Assembly: GCA_947478175.1 (NCBI GenBank)
Contig: CANJUQ010000002.1
Coordinates: forward strand, 1 to 64,000
Source: Thiotrichales bacterium
GTDB lineage: Bacteria; Pseudomonadota; Gammaproteobacteria; Francisellales; CACEW01
DNA: 64,000 nt
Direction: 5' to 3'
Below the pieces are notes generated by a model. It had not been told where the DNA came from. It saw only the letters and a program-made list of their open reading frames with translations, and ran no database searches. Position numbers and translations under genes: made by a program. The stretch's first letter is position 1. Each line of letters begins with the position of its first letter. Shown in pieces: positions 43,636-56,729 of this stretch.

Positions 43636-45216
43636 ATGATAAGACCGAGCCAATGGTTTCGATTATTTCAAATTTTTTATGTCTGTATTCGATATGGCCT
43701 AGACGACATTGCATTTTCTATTAGTTGGCTTGCGCCGTTTAGATTTTTTCTCTGGTTAAATCCCTTTTATTGGCTTTCTCATCGCAAGCTGACACAGGGC
43801 GAAAGATTAAGATTAGCCCTGGAATCTTTGGGACCTCTGTTTATTAAATTCGGCCAAGTGCTATCCACGCGCCGAGATTTTCTCCCAGACGAAATTGCGA
43901 CTGCACTTTCTAAGCTTCAAGATAAAGTCAAACCGTTTGATTCAAGATTAGCGATTGGTTCGATTGAAAAATCTCTTAAAAAACCTATCTCACAATGCTT
44001 TTCTGAATTTGACCCAAGACCCCTGGCCTCAGCGTCGATTGCTCAAGTTCATACGGCCAAATTAATGACAGGTGAATCGGTCGTCATTAAAGTTTTGAGA
44101 CCTAATATTCGAAAAATTATTAAACGCGATATCGCCTTGTTATATAAATTTGCACGCATCACCGAAAAAACTTTAAAAATTTCTCGCCGGCTCAGAGCCG
44201 TCGATATCGTCGCTGAAATCGAACGGACTTTATTAGACGAACTAGATCTCATGCATGAAGGGGCTAATGCCGTTCAGCTCAAAAGAAATTCTAAACATTG
44301 CCCCTGGCTAAAAATCCCCAATATTTACTGGGAGTATTCCAGCTCAGATATTTTAGTCAGCGAAAAAATCGAAGGCATTCCGATTGCTGATCTCAAAGCC
44401 CTAGATCAAGCAGGAATTAACAGAGCCTTATTAGCCGAAAGATTAATCCAGACTTTCTATCAACAAGCTTTTAATGATTGTTTTTTCCATGCCGATTTAC
44501 ATCCTGGGAATCTTTTTGTTTCCAGAGATAATCCAGACAATCCAACGCTCCAACTCGTCGATTTTGGTATTGTTGGTAGCTTAGACCCGACCGATCAGCA
44601 TTATTTGGCAGCGAATTTTTTAGCGTTTTTCAAACAAGATTATCGCCGTGTCGCCAAGCTTCATGTCGAATCAGGCTGGGTTCCCCAAAAAACCCGAATT
44701 GACGAATTCGAGTCTGCAATGCGCGCGGTTTGTGAGCCTATTTTTGATAAACCCTTGAAAGATATTTCTCTCGGCCAAACTCTCATGCGTTTGTTACAAA
44801 TAGCTCAGCGCTTTCACATGATTATTCAGCCTCAGCTGTTATTGCTTCAAAAAACTTTATGGAATATCGAAGGGATTGGTCGAGATCTTTATCCAGATCT
44901 AGATATATGGCGAGTTTCTAAGCCTTTTTTAGAAAACTGGATGAAACAGCAAATAGGCTTCAAGGGGATATTCAAACGCCTCAAAGAAGCCTGGCCAGAG
45001 ATCTCCCAATCTTTACCCATGCTGCCAGAATTGCTCTTGTCTGTTCTGAAAGCCGAACAGCAAAAATTAATTCAGGCTCGATTTGAAACTGAAAATAATT
45101 TTGAACAACGTCATACCAAAAACAAAAAAACTTCGCGTTATCTTTTTCTAGGCCCGCTTGTGGGAATTGGGGCTGGTTTAGTAATCTCAAAATTCTGGGT
45201 GCATTTAAATTTTTAA
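43636..45216 (+). CDS. ubiB: UbiB, atypical kinase/ATPase of ubiquinone biosynthesis
   Basis: Needed for ubiquinone synthesis, probably by extracting prenyl-lipid intermediates. 526 residues. PLFIKFGQVLSTRRDFLP carries the K-x-G-Q motif that replaces the kinase N-lobe loop, ASASIAQVHTA is the Ala-rich nucleotide loop, VVIKVLRP holds the Lys, HADLHPGNLF and LVDFGIVG are the catalytic and metal loops. One or two C-terminal membrane helices (about 500-524) anchor it. In E. coli it lies with ubiE-ubiJ; here it is between prmA and a HIT gene. Confidence 0.94.
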   Translation: MIRPSQWFRLFQIFYVCIRYGLDDIAFSISWLAPFRFFLWLNPFYWLSHRKLTQGERLRLALESLGPLFIKFGQVLSTRRDFLPDEIATALSKLQDKVKPFDSRLAIGSIEKSLKKPISQCFSEFDPRPLASASIAQVHTAKLMTGESVVIKVLRPNIRKIIKRDIALLYKFARITEKTLKISRRLRAVDIVAEIERTLLDELDLMHEGANAVQLKRNSKHCPWLKIPNIYWEYSSSDILVSEKIEGIPIADLKALDQAGINRALLAERLIQTFYQQAFNDCFFHADLHPGNLFVSRDNPDNPTLQLVDFGIVGSLDPTDQHYLAANFLAFFKQDYRRVAKLHVESGWVPQKTRIDEFESAMRAVCEPIFDKPLKDISLGQTLMRLLQIAQRFHMIIQPQLLLLQKTLWNIEGIGRDLYPDLDIWRVSKPFLENWMKQQIGFKGIFKRLKEAWPEISQSLPMLPELLLSVLKAEQQKLIQARFETENNFEQRHTKNKKTSRYLFLGPLVGIGAGLVISKFWVHLNF

Positions 45217-45248
45217 TTTAAAATTTTTAAAAAAAATAGGGTAACAAA

Positions 45249-45599
45249 ATGTCTGAAGAAAACTCCAACTGCCTATTTTGCAAAATCGCCCAAGGGGAAA
45301 TCAAAGCCAGTGTTATCTATGAAGACCCTGAATTTTTAGCTTTCAAAGATATTCACCCAAAAGCGCCTGTACATATTTTAGTCATCCCCAAAATTCACCG
45401 AGAATCCTTGGCTGATTTAACAGAACAAGATGCTGAATTAATGGGCAGACTGACTTGTAAACTTAAAATTATCGCTGAATCCCAAGGGTTAAAAAATGGC
45501 TTCAGAACCATTATCAATACGGGCCCGGGCGGTGGTCAGGAGATTGGGCATATTCATTACCATGTTTTGGGCGGCGGGCCATTGCTGGGGTTTAAATAA
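45249..45599 (+). CDS. hinT: HIT-family nucleotide hydrolase (HinT-like)
   Basis: 116 residues. NCLFCKIAQGEIKASVIYED opens the protein and IGHIHYHVLGGGPL supplies the H-x-H-x-H triad of the HIT family, with the first His in DIHPKAPVHILVIPK. HinT proteins hydrolyse AMP-lysine-type phosphoramidates. It is the last gene of prmA-ubiB-HIT and faces the orphan at 45603, with 3 bases between their stops. Confidence 0.9.
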   Translation: MSEENSNCLFCKIAQGEIKASVIYEDPEFLAFKDIHPKAPVHILVIPKIHRESLADLTEQDAELMGRLTCKLKIIAESQGLKNGFRTIINTGPGGGQEIGHIHYHVLGGGPLLGFK

Positions 45600-45602
45600 A
45601 CC

Positions 45603-45926
45603 CTATTCCCCAGATTCAATATGCGAGATTTCTTTATTTAGCTGAGCCTCATTGATGGGCTTGGCTTTACTGAGCTTGGATTTTTTTAAGTTAACTTGAA
45701 TCGCAATCACTAATTTTTTTAATTTAGGATTTTCGTCAGCCTCGAAAGACAAAATATCCACCATTTCGTCCAGCGTCAGATTGGCATCATGATTAATTTC
45801 AGCCAGTAAATAACTTTCATTCAAATCTAATTCTTTGGCATCTGTTAAAATTCTTTTTCGGACATCTGCCACACTCTTGGAAGTAATCCCTTCGAAGGCT
45901 GCCATGTAAATATTTTCTGTGGTCAT
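45603..45926 (-). CDS. Small acidic protein of unknown function
   Basis: 107 residues from the ATG at 45926 (AAAGGAAC upstream); a longer frame to 45965 has no ribosome site. MTTENIYMAAFEGITSKSVADVRKR is followed by a probably all-helical middle (LDEMVDILSFEADENPKLKKLV) and a Lys-rich tail. No family is recognised. It is a single gene between HIT and dps. Confidence 0.55.
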   Translation of the reverse strand: MTTENIYMAAFEGITSKSVADVRKRILTDAKELDLNESYLLAEINHDANLTLDEMVDILSFEADENPKLKKLVIAIQVNLKKSKLSKAKPINEAQLNKEISHIESGE

Positions 45927-46123
45927 GATCGTGTTCCTTTTTAATATGAAGCCGCGATTTTGCATAACAAGAGCTTCCGGGTAAAGCCTCTTGATCAGTT
46001 ATGATTTTTTTATTTTTTAATAAAAAAAATTAATTAATTGATTTCCCCAATGGAGATTTATTTAATCTAAGATCAGGCTCTTTTTTTAACCCCCCACCTG
46101 ACTAAAACTCCATGGAGATTTTC

Positions 46124-46594
46124 ATGAAAATTAATACTGGTATTAGCGAAACTCACAGAAAGAAAATAGCCAACGGCTTATCAAAATTATTGGCAGATAC
46201 TTACACGCTGTATTTAAAAACTCACAATTTCCATTGGAACGTTACTGGGCCGCATTTTAAAAGCCTGCATCTGACGTTCGAAGAGCAATATAACGAACTG
46301 GCTTTAGCCGTAGATCTTATTGCTGAAAGAATTAGAGCTTTAGGATTCCCAGCGCCTGCCAGTTATCAGCAATTTTCTAAACTGACCGTTTTGAAAGAAG
46401 AAACCCAAGTACCACACTATCAAGATATGATTAAACAGTTGGTTCAAGATCATGAATTAGTGGCTAAGACAGCTCGCGAAATTTTTTCTATTTCAGACGA
46501 AGCCCATGACGAAGTCAGTAATAGTCTTTTGACTAATCGGATGGAAATTCATGAAAAAACCGCTTGGATGCTAAGAAGCTTATTGGAAAACTAA
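46124..46594 (+). CDS. dps: Dps-type ferritin-like DNA protection protein
   Basis: 156 residues from the ATG at 46124 (GGAGAT site); the ATG at 46112 has none. [22 protein letters not shown] followed by [19 protein letters not shown] contains the inter-subunit ferroxidase ligands His, His, Asp and Glu of Dps dodecamers. These store iron and consume peroxide. A long AT-rich leader (46020-46080) lies upstream, where a peroxide or iron regulator could bind, but no clear box was found. Confidence 0.9.
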   Translation: MKINTGISETHRKKIANGLSKLLADTYTLYLKTHNFHWNVTGPHFKSLHLTFEEQYNELALAVDLIAERIRALGFPAPASYQQFSKLTVLKEETQVPHYQDMIKQLVQDHELVAKTAREIFSISDEAHDEVSNSLLTNRMEIHEKTAWMLRSLLEN

Positions 46595-46693
46595 AACCAG
46601 CTTGAATAGGGCTGTTGAACATGGCGTGACTTTCTAAAAACGACCCCTTATTCTTCGCGCCTTTAAAATTTTGAGTGTTAGAAAGAGTTTTCA

Positions 46694-47113
46694 ATGCGTT
46701 TTTTAAAAGATCTCACCATTGGTTTTTCTTCAGGGGCTTTGGCCGGCCTACTTCAGTCGATTATTTTTTGGCTGATCGTTCACTTTGAACTTACTCAATA
46801 TATTCAAGTGAGCTTTACGGTCCCTGACCAATGGTCAGAAATCCATGTGATTTTTCTCAGAGATTTGCTCTGGGGTGCGATATTAGGATTACTACTGGCC
46901 ATTCCTCTTTGGGAGAGCGCCTGGATCAAACGAGGGTTATTACTGGGCTTGATCCCTTCTTTGTTTATATTGCTTTATGTCTTTCCCTATATGGCCCATA
47001 GCGGCATGTTTGGCATGAACCATGGGAACTTCGCCTTCGCCGTGATTCTGGCTCTAGGCGAGTTCTATGGCCTGATGACCTCAGGCTGGTTTAACTGGGT
47101 TAGAAACGGTTAA
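46694..47113 (+). CDS. Small membrane protein, unknown function
   Basis: 139 residues with four predicted membrane segments (about 8-30, 56-75, 79-98, 108-130) and a His-rich loop (MAHSGMFGMNHGN). Not recognised. It lies 50 bases or less upstream of atpI on the same strand and may share its promoter. A TATTCT followed by TCGCGCC at 46649-46661 is a plausible -10 with GC discriminator. Confidence 0.6.
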   Translation: MRFLKDLTIGFSSGALAGLLQSIIFWLIVHFELTQYIQVSFTVPDQWSEIHVIFLRDLLWGAILGLLLAIPLWESAWIKRGLLLGLIPSLFILLYVFPYMAHSGMFGMNHGNFAFAVILALGEFYGLMTSGWFNWVRNG

Positions 47114-47163
47114 TTGGGTATCTCGAAAAAATCTCGTTGCTTGCACCAGCCCCAATCCATATA

Positions 47164-48428
<1,265 letters not shown>

Positions 48429-48487
48429 TTTTTTAAGTTTTTTAAGTTTTTTATATTTTAAATTTTTTATTTAACGACAGGAGATAG

Positions 48488-48781
<294 letters not shown>

Positions 48782-48808
48782 TAAAACAGGGCAAAGGAGT
48801 CTTAAATT

Positions 48809-49276
48809 ATGGGAATAAACGCCACTTTGATTGGCCAGATGATCACCTTCTTGATCCTGGTGTTTATCACCCTGAAATTCATTTGGCCGCCTTTAATTAA
48901 AACTTTGAGAGAACGTCGCGAGACAATCGCGACGGGTTTAGCCGCGTCTGAACAAGCTCATCATGAATTAGAGATTGCCAAAAAACGGGCCAAAGAAGTT
49001 TTATTAGAAGCCAAGTCTCAAGCCGCTATTGTCATTGAACAAGCCAATCTCAGAGCCCACCAGATTGAAGAAAGCGCTAGAGAAGAAGCTCGTCAGATTG
49101 CGATCCGAATTAAGAAACAAGCTGAAGATGAAGCCACGCGTTCTTGTCTTGAAGCCCGTGAAGCTTTAATGACTGAGATTGCTGGATTTGTGATTGCAGG
49201 CACTGAAAAACTAATCAAACATCATATTAACCCTGAGACCAATAAAGCCTTATTGGCTGAAATTATTAATCATTAA
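48809..49276 (+). CDS. atpF: ATP synthase F0 subunit b
   Basis: 155 residues. One N-terminal membrane helix (about 4-26), then a long charged coiled coil ([19 protein letters not shown] onward) that forms the peripheral stalk. Normal length for gammaproteobacteria. Confidence 0.95.
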   Translation: MGINATLIGQMITFLILVFITLKFIWPPLIKTLRERRETIATGLAASEQAHHELEIAKKRAKEVLLEAKSQAAIVIEQANLRAHQIEESAREEARQIAIRIKKQAEDEATRSCLEAREALMTEIAGFVIAGTEKLIKHHINPETNKALLAEIINH

Positions 49277-49294
49277 GTGAGGACCGGCTGAACG

Positions 49295-49843
49295 ATGAAT
49301 TATACCGCCCTCGCTAGACCTTATGCTCAGGCTGTTTTTGAGATTGCAAAAACCTCTCAGGCCCTGGTTGCTTGGGGAAAATTTCAGAAAGATTTAACTG
49401 ATCTAGTTCAAGACCCAGAAATAAAAGCTTTGTTAGATCACCCGCAGGTTTCTAGAAAAATCCTAGAAGAAGTTTTTTTGATTTCTTTTGGAAAAGATTG
49501 CTGGGTAGAACAACAAAATTTTTTAAAATTATTAATTCAAAATAGACAGCTGGCATTAGCGCCTGAGATTTTAAAATTATTTAATCAGGCCATCGCTGAG
49601 CAAAATCCCAAAGTACTGGCTGAAATCGAAAGTCCATTCCCAATAGATTCTCAAGAGTTGGAAAAAATTAGAAAATCTTTATCCCAAGAATTTAAAAAAG
49701 AATTTGAACTGACTTGTTCGATTCATCCTGAATTAATAGGCGGTTTTAAAATCAAAACAGACCATTGGGTAATGGATGGCTCCTTACAGACCCAATTAAA
49801 AGAACTTGCGAAAGCACTGACACAGCAGCTTTCTCAGGCCTGA
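49295..49843 (+). CDS. atpH: ATP synthase F1 subunit delta
   Basis: 182 residues. ARPYAQAVFEIAK is the standard start, and HPELIGGFKIKTDHWVMDGSL is the conserved C-terminal block. It joins the peripheral stalk to the F1 crown. Confidence 0.95.
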   Translation: MNYTALARPYAQAVFEIAKTSQALVAWGKFQKDLTDLVQDPEIKALLDHPQVSRKILEEVFLISFGKDCWVEQQNFLKLLIQNRQLALAPEILKLFNQAIAEQNPKVLAEIESPFPIDSQELEKIRKSLSQEFKKEFELTCSIHPELIGGFKIKTDHWVMDGSLQTQLKELAKALTQQLSQA

Positions 49844-49876
49844 TAGAAATAGATAGAAAATTAGAAAGGCAAAAAC

Positions 49877-51415
49877 ATGAACCAAAGCGCCCAAATTAGT
49901 CAGCTAATCAAAGAACGTATCGCTCACTTCGTCCCCACGCGAGAAGCTCGTGGAGAAGGTGTTGTCATGAGCGCCCGTGATGGGATTATCCGAGTGAATG
50001 GTCTATTAGACGTCGCTTATGGCGAAATGGTTGAGCTCCCTGGCGACACTTACGGCTTGGCGCTTAATCTTGAAAGAGATTCAGTCGGCATTGTTGTTTT
50101 GGGCAATGCGAATCATATTGTCGAAGGCCAAATTGCTAAGTGCACTGGAAAAATATTACAAGTCCCTGTTGGGCCTGGTTTACTCGGTCGTGTTGTAGAC
50201 GCCCTAGGGAATCCCATTGATGGCAAAGGCCCGATCCAAGCGACGGAATATTCTCCCATTGAGAAAGTCGCACCGGGTGTTATCGCTCGTCAAAGCGTGG
50301 ATCAGCCTGTTCAGACAGGCTTAAAGTCTATTGATGCTTTGGTGCCAATTGGACGTGGTCAACGAGAATTAATTATTGGAGATCGCCAGACAGGCAAAAC
50401 AGCCGTTGCGATTGACGCGATTATTAATCAAAAAAATACTGGCATTAAGTGCATCTACGTGGCGATTGGCCAGAAAGCATCGTCTGTCGCAAGTGTCGTT
50501 CATAAACTTGAAGAACATGGCGCCTTGGCTCATACCATCGTCGTGGTTGCGTCTGCTGCAGAAGCGGCTGCGTTGCAATTTATTGCGCCTTATTCAGGTT
50601 GTGCGATGGGCGAATATTTTAGAGATCGTGGGGAAGACGCCCTGATTGTCTATGATGATTTAACCAAACAAGCCTGGGCTTATCGCCAAATTTCTTTATT
50701 ACTGCGTCGCCCGCCCGGACGTGAAGCGTATCCTGGAGATGTTTTTTATCTGCATTCACGTTTACTAGAACGCGCTTCCAGAGTTAACGCCGCCTATGTC
50801 GAAAAAATGACTAAAGGCGAAGTCGTTGGCAAGACAGGGTCTCTCACAGCGTTGCCCATTATTGAAACTCAGGCAGGCGATCTTTCAGCCTTTATTCCCA
50901 CTAACGTTATTTCGATTACAGACGGTCAGATATTTTTAGAATCTGGATTATTTAACTCAGGCATGCGTCCTGCTATTAACGCCGGCGCGTCAGTCTCTCG
51001 TGTCGGCGGTGCCGCTCAAACCAAATTGATTAAAAAATTAGGGGGCGGCGTCAAACTTTCATTGGCTCAATATCGAGAACTCGAAGCTTTTTCTCAGTTT
51101 GCGTCTGACCTAGATGACATCACGCGTCGTCAATTAGAAAAAGGCCAACGCATGATGGAAATCATGAAGCAAAAACAATATTCGCCTTTATCCATTGCTG
51201 AAATGGCTGCGTCTTTATTTGCCGTTGAGAAAAATTATCTAGATGACGTCGCAGTCAAAGACGTCATAAGTTTCGAAGCGGCTTTGCATGCTTATTTAAA
51301 TCGCGTTCACAGTGCGCTCATAAGTAAATTAAATATCCAAGCTGTCTTAGATGCGGACTCTGAAAAAATCTTAAAAGAAGCCATCGCTGAATTTAAAAAA
51401 ACTCAGACTTGGTAA
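49877..51415 (+). CDS. atpA: ATP synthase F1 subunit alpha
   Basis: 512 residues. P-loop GDRQTGKT (168-175), [21 protein letters not shown], and the Arg finger region [10 protein letters not shown]. Regulatory nucleotide-binding subunit. Sequence and length are as in E. coli. Confidence 0.97.
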   Translation: MNQSAQISQLIKERIAHFVPTREARGEGVVMSARDGIIRVNGLLDVAYGEMVELPGDTYGLALNLERDSVGIVVLGNANHIVEGQIAKCTGKILQVPVGPGLLGRVVDALGNPIDGKGPIQATEYSPIEKVAPGVIARQSVDQPVQTGLKSIDALVPIGRGQRELIIGDRQTGKTAVAIDAIINQKNTGIKCIYVAIGQKASSVASVVHKLEEHGALAHTIVVVASAAEAAALQFIAPYSGCAMGEYFRDRGEDALIVYDDLTKQAWAYRQISLLLRRPPGREAYPGDVFYLHSRLLERASRVNAAYVEKMTKGEVVGKTGSLTALPIIETQAGDLSAFIPTNVISITDGQIFLESGLFNSGMRPAINAGASVSRVGGAAQTKLIKKLGGGVKLSLAQYRELEAFSQFASDLDDITRRQLEKGQRMMEIMKQKQYSPLSIAEMAASLFAVEKNYLDDVAVKDVISFEAALHAYLNRVHSALISKLNIQAVLDADSEKILKEAIAEFKKTQTW

Positions 51416-51444
51416 AAAAAGATTGGGGAATGGGAAAGTAAATC

Positions 51445-52311
51445 ATGGGAACCGCCAAAGAAATTAAAGGCCGAATTCGAAGCATCAAGAACACGCAGAA
51501 AATCACGCGTGCAATGGAGATGATTGCGGCCAGCAAGCTTAAAAAAGCACGCGAGCGCATGGAAATGGCGAGGCCTTATGCTGCGTTGGCGCAGCAGGTG
51601 ATTAGCCATGTCGCCAATGCCCATCCCGAATATAAACACCCCTATTTAATTCCCCGAGAAGTTAAACGAGTTGGATTTATTATTGTCTCGACGGATCGAG
51701 GCTTATGCGGTGGCTTAAATATCAATTTATTTAAGCGCGCTCTGAAAGAAATTAAATTTTCTACCGATCAAAAAATCCAGGTAGATTTAGCGTTGATTGG
51801 CCAAAAATCTCAAAATTTTTTCAAACGGCTCAATCATGAGATTATTGCTTATGCGCATCACTTAGGTGACAAGCCGACTGTCATGCAATTAATTGGCTCC
51901 GTTAAAATTATGCTAGATAGCTATGATGCCGGAAAAATAGACCGCTTATATTTAATCTCTAACGAATTCGTGAGTACTATTTCGCAAAAACCTTACTGTC
52001 AGCAAATTCTTCCCGTCATTCCAAAAATAGACAAAACCCTCTCTCATCATTGGGATTATCTATATGAACCCGATGCAAAATCTTTATTAACTTTATTACT
52101 CAGACGTTATGTCGAATCCCAGGTATATGTCGGCGTGATTGAAAACATTGCGTGTGAGCATGCTTCTAAAATGCTCGCGATGCGAAATGCGACGGATAGT
52201 GCCCGTGATGTGATTAACTCGTTGCAATTGGCTTATAACAAAGCTCGACAAGCCATGATTACGAAAGAGTTGGCGGAAATTTGCTCCGGGGCAGATGCCA
52301 TAGAAAATTAA
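51445..52311 (+). CDS. atpG: ATP synthase F1 subunit gamma
   Basis: 288 residues. [23 protein letters not shown] at the N-terminus and the C-terminal [20 protein letters not shown] are the two helices of the central shaft. [13 protein letters not shown] is the family motif. Confidence 0.97.
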   Translation: MGTAKEIKGRIRSIKNTQKITRAMEMIAASKLKKARERMEMARPYAALAQQVISHVANAHPEYKHPYLIPREVKRVGFIIVSTDRGLCGGLNINLFKRALKEIKFSTDQKIQVDLALIGQKSQNFFKRLNHEIIAYAHHLGDKPTVMQLIGSVKIMLDSYDAGKIDRLYLISNEFVSTISQKPYCQQILPVIPKIDKTLSHHWDYLYEPDAKSLLTLLLRRYVESQVYVGVIENIACEHASKMLAMRNATDSARDVINSLQLAYNKARQAMITKELAEICSGADAIEN

Positions 52312-52340
52312 AGATTAAAAAAATTAAAATTAAAAATTAA

Positions 52341-53795
<1,455 letters not shown>

Positions 53796-53834
53796 GATTT
53801 AAAATATTTAAAAAAATTAAAAGGCCTTCTGTTT

Positions 53835-54287
53835 ATGAATCATAAAATCACTCATCTCCAAGTGGATATTGTTTCTCCAGAGGGCTCTTTATTTTCTGGA
53901 AAAGCGACCGGGTTATTTCTTAAAAGTACTGAGGGCGAACTGGGTATCATGCCGGGACACTTACAGCTATTAAGCCAAGTCGCGCCGTGTTCTTTACGCA
54001 TGACCCATGATGACTCTGAAGAAACTCAAGAGACTTTGTTATTTGTGTCAGGGGGAATTCTAGAAGTTCAGCCTCATGCCGTGACCATTTTGGCAGATAC
54101 GGCTTTAAGACCTCAGGATGTTAACGAATCCGCGGCTAAACAAGCCCAAGAAGCCGCTCGTAAAGTCTTAGATGGTAAGAAAGCAACACCTCAAGATTTT
54201 CAAGAAGCTCAAGCAGTTTTATTAGACGCTATGGCCCGATTGCAAGTGATTGAGATGATGCGGTTTAGGAAGCACGGCGGGCATTAA
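53835..54287 (+). CDS. atpC: ATP synthase F1 subunit epsilon
   Basis: 150 residues. TEGELGIMPGHLQLLSQVAPC is the N-terminal beta-sandwich motif. A two-helix C-terminal domain (about 95-150) can inhibit ATP hydrolysis. It ends the operon, followed by inverted repeats. Confidence 0.95.
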   Translation: MNHKITHLQVDIVSPEGSLFSGKATGLFLKSTEGELGIMPGHLQLLSQVAPCSLRMTHDDSEETQETLLFVSGGILEVQPHAVTILADTALRPQDVNESAAKQAQEAARKVLDGKKATPQDFQEAQAVLLDAMARLQVIEMMRFRKHGGH

Positions 54288-54294
54288 GAAATTG

Positions 54295-54332
54295 TTCTTA
54301 TTTTCGAATTTAGCGATTTTCGATAATAAGAA
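54295..54332. repeat. Inverted repeat after atpC
   Basis: TTCTTATTTTCGA (54295-54307) faces TCGATAATAAGAA (54320-54332), 12 of 13 pairs, loop of 12. Related words (AATAAGAA, TTATTATCGA) recur at 54352-54385. No T-run follows directly. Confidence 0.55.
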
Positions 54333-54429
54333 GGGAAATACTTACCAAAAGTGAGAATAAGAAAGTCCGTTATTATCGATTTTTACAAAAAACGCTAATA
54401 ACAGGCCCAGATAAACCCTAGTCAAATCA

Positions 54430-54460
54430 AACTAATTGCAACCGAAACTTGCGATTAGTT
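54430..54460 (-). terminator. Likely terminator downstream of metF
   Basis: AACTAATTGCAA (54430-54441) and TTGCGATTAGTT (54449-54460) pair with one mismatch. On the minus strand TGATTTGAC follows, a weak T-rich end. It lies 3 bases past the metF stop. Confidence 0.5.
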
Positions 54461-54463
54461 GTA

Positions 54464-55330
54464 CTAAACGCAGTTTCGATCGAAATTATAAATCTCCAAA
54501 ATCCCCGCCGTCGCGGCATATTGATTCATGGTATAAAAATGCAACCCAGGCGCACCGCCCTGAATTAATTTCTCACAAAGTTTCGAAACCATTTCTTGAC
54601 CAAAAGATCTTAAAGACTCCAGATCTCTTGGATTATTTTCATCGAATTTTTCTAATCTCTTACGAATCCATCTGGGAATCTCTGCCCCACAAGCATCAGA
54701 AAATCTGGCAATTTGGGAAAAATTTAAAATCGGCATAATGCCCGGAATAATGGGAATATTAATTTCATGTTTCTGACACTGATCTAGAAAATAAAAATAA
54801 GCGTCTGGGTTATAAAAATATTGGGTATACGCACAGTCTGCACCCGCTTGGGCTTTGTTTTTAAAATTTAAAAAATCTTGCTCTGGGGAAACACTTTGAG
54901 GGTGATATTCAGGATAAGCCGCGATGGCAATATGAAATTTATTGTTAAAATTTTCTTTAATAAAACTCACTAGCTCATTCGCATATTTTAATTCACCGAC
55001 TTCTTGTGAACCCATGCCTGAAGGCACATCGCCTCTTAAACAGACTAAATGAGAAACCCCTGAAGCTAAATAAGACTGGCAAAGCGCCAAAATATTTTCT
55101 CGCGTTGAATCAATACACGACAGATGCGCAGCGATGGGTTTATTAGTTTTAGATTGAACAAGATTGACTGTTTCTAGTGTTTTTTGGCGCGTCGACCCTC
55201 CCGCCCCAAAAGTGACAGTAAAGCAGTCGGGATTAAAACTTAATAACTGCTCTGCCACACCCTGTAATTTTTCTAGCCCTTCAGGCGTTCTAGGAGGGAA
55301 GAATTCAAAACTGAGATGGGAAGGTTTCAT
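54464..55330 (-). CDS. metF: 5,10-methylenetetrahydrofolate reductase
   Basis: Reduces methylene-THF to methyl-THF for methionine synthesis. 288 residues from the ATG at 55330, matching the typical start MKPSHLSFEFFPPRTPEGLEKL; a longer frame reaches into ahcY. TFGAGGSTR (folate/flavin region), AHLSC and LRGDVP are characteristic, and the barrel seems complete. It is third in metK-ahcY-metF. With gcvT, it links glycine-derived C1 units to methionine. Confidence 0.95.
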   Translation of the reverse strand: MKPSHLSFEFFPPRTPEGLEKLQGVAEQLLSFNPDCFTVTFGAGGSTRQKTLETVNLVQSKTNKPIAAHLSCIDSTRENILALCQSYLASGVSHLVCLRGDVPSGMGSQEVGELKYANELVSFIKENFNNKFHIAIAAYPEYHPQSVSPEQDFLNFKNKAQAGADCAYTQYFYNPDAYFYFLDQCQKHEINIPIIPGIMPILNFSQIARFSDACGAEIPRWIRKRLEKFDENNPRDLESLRSFGQEMVSKLCEKLIQGGAPGLHFYTMNQYAATAGILEIYNFDRNCV

Positions 55331-55349
55331 GCTAACAGGCCCATTAATC

Positions 55350-56642
55350 TTAATACCGATAATGCTCTGGTTTATAGGGTCCATCGACGGCATAGCCAAT
55401 ATATTTAGCCTGTTTCTCTGTGAGCTTAGTCAGCTGCACGCCAATTTTACCCAAATGCAAGCGCGCAACTTTTTCGTCCAAATGCTTAGGCAGAACATAG
55501 ACCTGGTGCTGATAGTGTGAACCCCGTGTCCAGAGCTCTAATTGGGCTAACACTTGATTGGTAAAAGAAGCTGACATCACAAAACTAGGATGCCCTGTCG
55601 CACAGCCCAAATTAGCTAAACGACCTTCGGCTAATAAAATTATTCTTCTACCACTGGGGAAAATCACATGATCGACCTGGGGTTTGATATTTTCCCAGGG
55701 ATAAGTTCTCAACGCAGCAACATCGATTTCATGATCAAAATGCCCAATGTTACAAACAATGGCCTGGTCTTTCATTTTTAATAAATGCTCATGGGTAATC
55801 ACACCGACATTCCCTGTCGTGGTAACAAAAATATCGCCATAAGCACAGGCATCGTCCATTAAAACAACTCGGTAACCTTCCATCGCAGCTTGCAGTGCAC
55901 AGATGGGGTCAATCTCCGTAATCATCACCGTCGAACCCATTGCACGAAGCGCTTGAGCCGCGCCTTTGCCCACGTCACCAAAGCCTAAAACAACAGAAAT
56001 TTTTCCAGCGACCATGACATCCGTCGCTCTTTTTAAGCCATCTAACATGGACTCACGAATACCATATAAATTATCAAACTTAGATTTCGTCACAGAATCA
56101 TTGACGTTAATCGCTGGGCATAACAATTTCCCAGCTTTATGCATTTCATACAGACGATGAACACCCGTCGTGGTTTCTTCGGTTACACCTTTAATATTTT
56201 TCATGAGCGTTGGATATTTTTCATGAAGATGGACCGTCAAATCACCGCCATCATCCAAAATCATATTGGGAACCCAGTCATTGGGACCATGGATAGTCCT
56301 CTCGATACACCACATGTACTCTTCTTCTGTTTCGCCTTTCCAAGCAAAGACAGGAACACCGACTGCGGCAACCGCCGCGGCTGCATGGTCTTGCGTCGAG
56401 AAAATATTGCAAGAAGACCAACGAACTTCTGCGCCTAATACAATCAAAGTTTCAATCAACACAGCCGTCTGAATGGTCATATGTAAACAACCGGCAATTC
56501 TTGCCTCTTTCAAAGGCTTGCTATGACCAAACTCTTGGCGAAGAGCCATAAGACCTGGCATTTCTGTTTCAGCGATTTTAATCTCTTTGCGACCGAAGGC
56601 AGCCAGCTGAATATCGGCGACTTTATAATCTGTAAAACTCAC
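55350..56642 (-). CDS. ahcY: Adenosylhomocysteinase
   Basis: Hydrolyses S-adenosylhomocysteine to adenosine and homocysteine, the direct route rather than Pfs/LuxS. 430 residues. [30 protein letters not shown] with the catalytic Lys and Asp, [19 protein letters not shown] (the NAD loop) and the C-terminal [18 protein letters not shown] complete the family pattern. It follows metK, and the pair recycles SAH formed by the methyltransferases in this window (rsmA, prmA, prmB, mnmC). Confidence 0.97.
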   Translation of the reverse strand: MSFTDYKVADIQLAAFGRKEIKIAETEMPGLMALRQEFGHSKPLKEARIAGCLHMTIQTAVLIETLIVLGAEVRWSSCNIFSTQDHAAAAVAAVGVPVFAWKGETEEEYMWCIERTIHGPNDWVPNMILDDGGDLTVHLHEKYPTLMKNIKGVTEETTTGVHRLYEMHKAGKLLCPAINVNDSVTKSKFDNLYGIRESMLDGLKRATDVMVAGKISVVLGFGDVGKGAAQALRAMGSTVMITEIDPICALQAAMEGYRVVLMDDACAYGDIFVTTTGNVGVITHEHLLKMKDQAIVCNIGHFDHEIDVAALRTYPWENIKPQVDHVIFPSGRRIILLAEGRLANLGCATGHPSFVMSASFTNQVLAQLELWTRGSHYQHQVYVLPKHLDEKVARLHLGKIGVQLTKLTEKQAKYIGYAVDGPYKPEHYRY

Positions 56643-56702
56643 GTTAATTTTTTCCTATGGGTGATTTTGTAAGGACGTAATTAAATAAGGGCGCAATGAA
56701 TT

Positions 56703-56715
56703 GGGCCCCTACAAT
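56703..56715. repeat. GTAGGGGC-family half-site between ahcY and metK
   Basis: GGGCCCCTACAAT on the plus strand, with a partial partner AGGGCGCAA at about 56689-56697. Confidence 0.4.
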
Positions 56716-56729
56716 TATTTTTTAAATTT

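Noticed and set aside
54436-54738. 100-codon plus-strand ORF
   Set aside because: It is antisense to metF, which is clearly the real gene.
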